This document shows, one piece after another, positions 5,802 through 7,153 of a stretch of DNA of 7,153 nucleotides. Position 1 is the first letter of the stretch. Every line of letters starts with the position of its first letter. This DNA is from Anaerolineaceae bacterium (GTDB lineage Bacteria > Chloroflexota > Anaerolineae > Anaerolineales > Anaerolineaceae), in the NCBI GenBank assembly GCA_003158355.1, contig PMIV01000157.1, forward strand, positions 264-7,416, in the 5' to 3' direction. The notes beneath the pieces were generated by a model. It ran no database searches, was not told the DNA's origin, and saw only the letters and a program-made list of their open reading frames with translations. Position numbers and translations under genes: made by a program.

Positions 5802-5856
5802 CATTTGTTTCTTAATAGGTTTTGATAACCCATTAAATTAATTGATGAAACAAATG
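5802..5856 (+). repeat. Nested inverted repeat in the leader of the DUF6056-like gene
   Basis: The outer arms are a perfect 10-bp pair, CATTTGTTTC (5802-5811) with GAAACAAATG (5847-5856). Directly inside on the 5' side, TTAATaGGTT (5812-5821) pairs with AACCcATTAA (5827-5836) across one mismatch and a 5-base loop. About ten bases remain unpaired on the 3' side. The structure ends where the G tract begins. It could be an operator in DNA or a hairpin in the leader RNA; the sequence alone does not decide. Confidence 0.5.
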
Positions 5857-5864
5857 GGGGGGGG
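5856..5864 (+). promoter_or_regulatory. G9 tract at the ribosome-binding position
   Basis: Nine consecutive G end four bases before the ATG at 5869. They occupy the Shine-Dalgarno position, where a G run can pair with the CCUCC of 16S rRNA through G-C and one G-U pair. In-frame ATGs also exist upstream of the tract (5845 and 5854), which would place the G run inside the coding sequence as MKQMGGGS. Those starts lack any ribosome-binding site, so the downstream ATG is preferred. Confidence 0.5.
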
Positions 5865-5868
5865 CTCA

Positions 5869-7153
5869 ATGCAAAAAAATCTGATCCAGTCTAATTGGTT
5901 TAAAAAATTCGCTCTTGGAATATTTTTTACTCTTGCTATTATTCTATTAGCCTGTTTTGTGTATAAGGGCTTTTTCTCTCGTTATTTGCAGGATGATTAT
6001 TGCTATGGGAGCACAATAAAAGCACAAGGTTTTTTTAAAGGGGTTATTTATCCTTACTTTCATAGTACTGAATATAATGGCAACCGCTATTCTCTAACGC
6101 TTTTTGCGGGGTTAACTGAAATCCTTTTCGGAACTAGATTGCAATCTTTATTCGCCTTATTCGCAATATTAACCTGGTTGGGATCTCTAACTTTTCTGAT
6201 CTATGAGATTTTTGCGAAACATAAAAAAGGATTTTTTAGTTTAGTTTCATTTTTGATCGCGTCTATTCTGATCATCTTTACTTGTTATCTTGCACCGGAT
6301 CTTTATCAATCTCTTTATTGGCGAAATTCAAGCCTTACATATCTTACGCCTCTAATTTTCAACCTATTTTTGCTTTGCTGGATATTTCATCAAAGCAAAA
6401 AAACGATCATTCTCTGGCCAATTTATCTGATTACTTTTGTTATTAGTGTAATTGCTGCTGGGTTTTCCGAAGTTGGCACTGTATGGCAAATAACAATTTG
6501 GTGCATGATCCTGATTGCTTACAACTTATATTTGAAAAATAAAAGCATTATCGTTGTCAATAACCGATTACTCTTTACCGTGCTGGCTGGTGAAATTGTA
6601 GGCACTGTTTTATTGATCATTAGTCCGATTAATTCATCTCAGCTTTTAGGTTCTTCAGTAGAAATTGCCACCTTCCCTGTTTTAATTAAAAAATCATTCC
6701 GTTTTGGATTTGATTTTTTGAATTATTCACTTACCGGAAAATGGCTGCCCTTTTTTGTATTATTCTTATTCGGTGGTTTCTTTGCCCAATTTTCGTCTAA
6801 TGGAAGATATTCAATAACCGAATGGGCGAAATACACGCTGGTTATCGTTCTGTGTATGTATCTAATAAGCGTCGCCTGCATGATGCCGTCCGTTCTTATC
6901 AGAACTGCGTATCCAGATCCAAGGGCGCTACTTATTCCTCATTTTATGTTGATCATTTCGGTTTTTGTAATCGGAGTTCTAACCGGTAGATTGATTTCTT
7001 TGAATGGATTAATTCACTCGATCACTTTTTCAAATTTGGTGATTTCGGTTCTTTTTCTAGCCCTTGCCCTTTATTCTGTCAGAATGATTCCAATGATCGC
7101 CTCCGGTATTTCTGCTTTACAGGAAAGAGCTCTTGCCTGGGATCAGCGTCAAG
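5869..7153 (+). CDS. DUF6056-like polytopic membrane protein, possible GT-C glycosyltransferase (partial)
   Basis: An uninterrupted frame of 428 codons runs off the right edge, beginning MQKNLIQSNWFKKFALGIFF. It encodes about ten hydrophobic membrane segments, the first at about 14-33. The first outer loop has an acidic motif LQDDYCYG (40-47) followed by EYNGNRYS (68-75). Later come YWRNSSLTYLTP (150-161), GFSEVG (198-203) and YPDPRALLIP (348-357). The DDY, N-G-x-R-Y and YW...Y..P pattern is what I recall for DUF6056-type membrane proteins. The acidic loop-1 motif also recalls GT-C enzymes that use lipid-linked sugars. A role in surface glycan or lipid modification is inference. It is markedly more AT-rich than comM, as surface-glycan genes often are. 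The start at 5869 is preferred for the G tract in ribosome-binding position, though ATG 5845 or 5854 remain possible. The family is fairly likely and the function uncertain. Confidence 0.75.
   Translation, partial: MQKNLIQSNWFKKFALGIFFTLAIILLACFVYKGFFSRYLQDDYCYGSTIKAQGFFKGVIYPYFHSTEYNGNRYSLTLFAGLTEILFGTRLQSLFALFAILTWLGSLTFLIYEIFAKHKKGFFSLVSFLIASILIIFTCYLAPDLYQSLYWRNSSLTYLTPLIFNLFLLCWIFHQSKKTIILWPIYLITFVISVIAAGFSEVGTVWQITIWCMILIAYNLYLKNKSIIVVNNRLLFTVLAGEIVGTVLLIISPINSSQLLGSSVEIATFPVLIKKSFRFGFDFLNYSLTGKWLPFFVLFLFGGFFAQFSSNGRYSITEWAKYTLVIVLCMYLISVACMMPSVLIRTAYPDPRALLIPHFMLIISVFVIGVLTGRLISLNGLIHSITFSNLVISVLFLALALYSVRMIPMIASGISALQERALAWDQRQ

Larger units (their letters stand above)
5533..5868. other. 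AT-rich non-coding region before the DUF6056-like gene
   Basis: This 336-bp stretch contains the AT-rich terminator (5570-5607), then about 185 bp rich in T and C on the plus strand with no supported gene. A TATAAT box at 5795-5800, an imperfect inverted repeat at 5802-5856 and the G9 tract at 5856-5864 complete it. A 60-codon minus-strand frame at 5596-5778 was judged non-coding. Confidence 0.55.

Noticed and set aside
1..7153. CRISPR array, insertion sequence, tRNA or rRNA genes, defence system
   Set aside because: No spaced direct repeats, transposase or integrase motifs, tRNA cloverleaf or rRNA-like sequence were seen; the genes present do not form a known defence module.

Overview
The window looks like chromosomal DNA from an anaerobic bacterium, most plausibly Chloroflexota (class Anaerolineae). 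The pointers are a tiny Flp-type pilin with a short leader, a LacI-type regulator with a CCGG-centred operator, a YqhD/BdhA-like alcohol dehydrogenase and a large DUF6056-like membrane protein. This placement is a judgement from gene style, because there is no rRNA or other marker gene here.

Layout. At 1-2014 the minus strand carries an apparent operon: a strong promoter, a LacI-family repressor, then 34 bp later an iron/zinc-dependent alcohol dehydrogenase that runs off the left edge. A perfect 15-bp inverted repeat lies just downstream of the promoter's -10 box and contains two copies of AACCGGTT, so the repressor probably controls its own operon. At 2048-2323 there is a free-standing 51-codon Flp/Tad pilin gene on the minus strand, with its own promoter and terminator. 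Divergent from it, at 2566-4124, is comM (YifB-type AAA+ protein). Its promoter sits so close to the ATG that the mRNA is predicted to be leaderless.

A DUF218 (YdcF/SanA-like) membrane-anchored protein converges on comM (4148-4804, minus), with a cluster of GATC sites upstream of it. After a 365-bp non-coding stretch comes a 120-residue two-helix protein with a potassium-channel-like layout but a degenerate selectivity filter (5170-5532, plus), followed by an AT-rich hairpin terminator. The right end (5869-7153, plus) is an open, AT-rich gene for a polytopic membrane protein resembling DUF6056/GT-C glycosyltransferase-like proteins. It is preceded by a structured leader and a run of nine G at the ribosome-binding position.

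How the genes relate. Only lacI and the dehydrogenase are a clear transcriptional unit. The other genes appear to be separately expressed housekeeping, envelope or surface genes. I see no mobile element, CRISPR array, tRNA or rRNA, and no convincing new multi-gene system. The most interesting points are regulatory (double operator, leaderless comM, G9 tract) and the altered channel filter.
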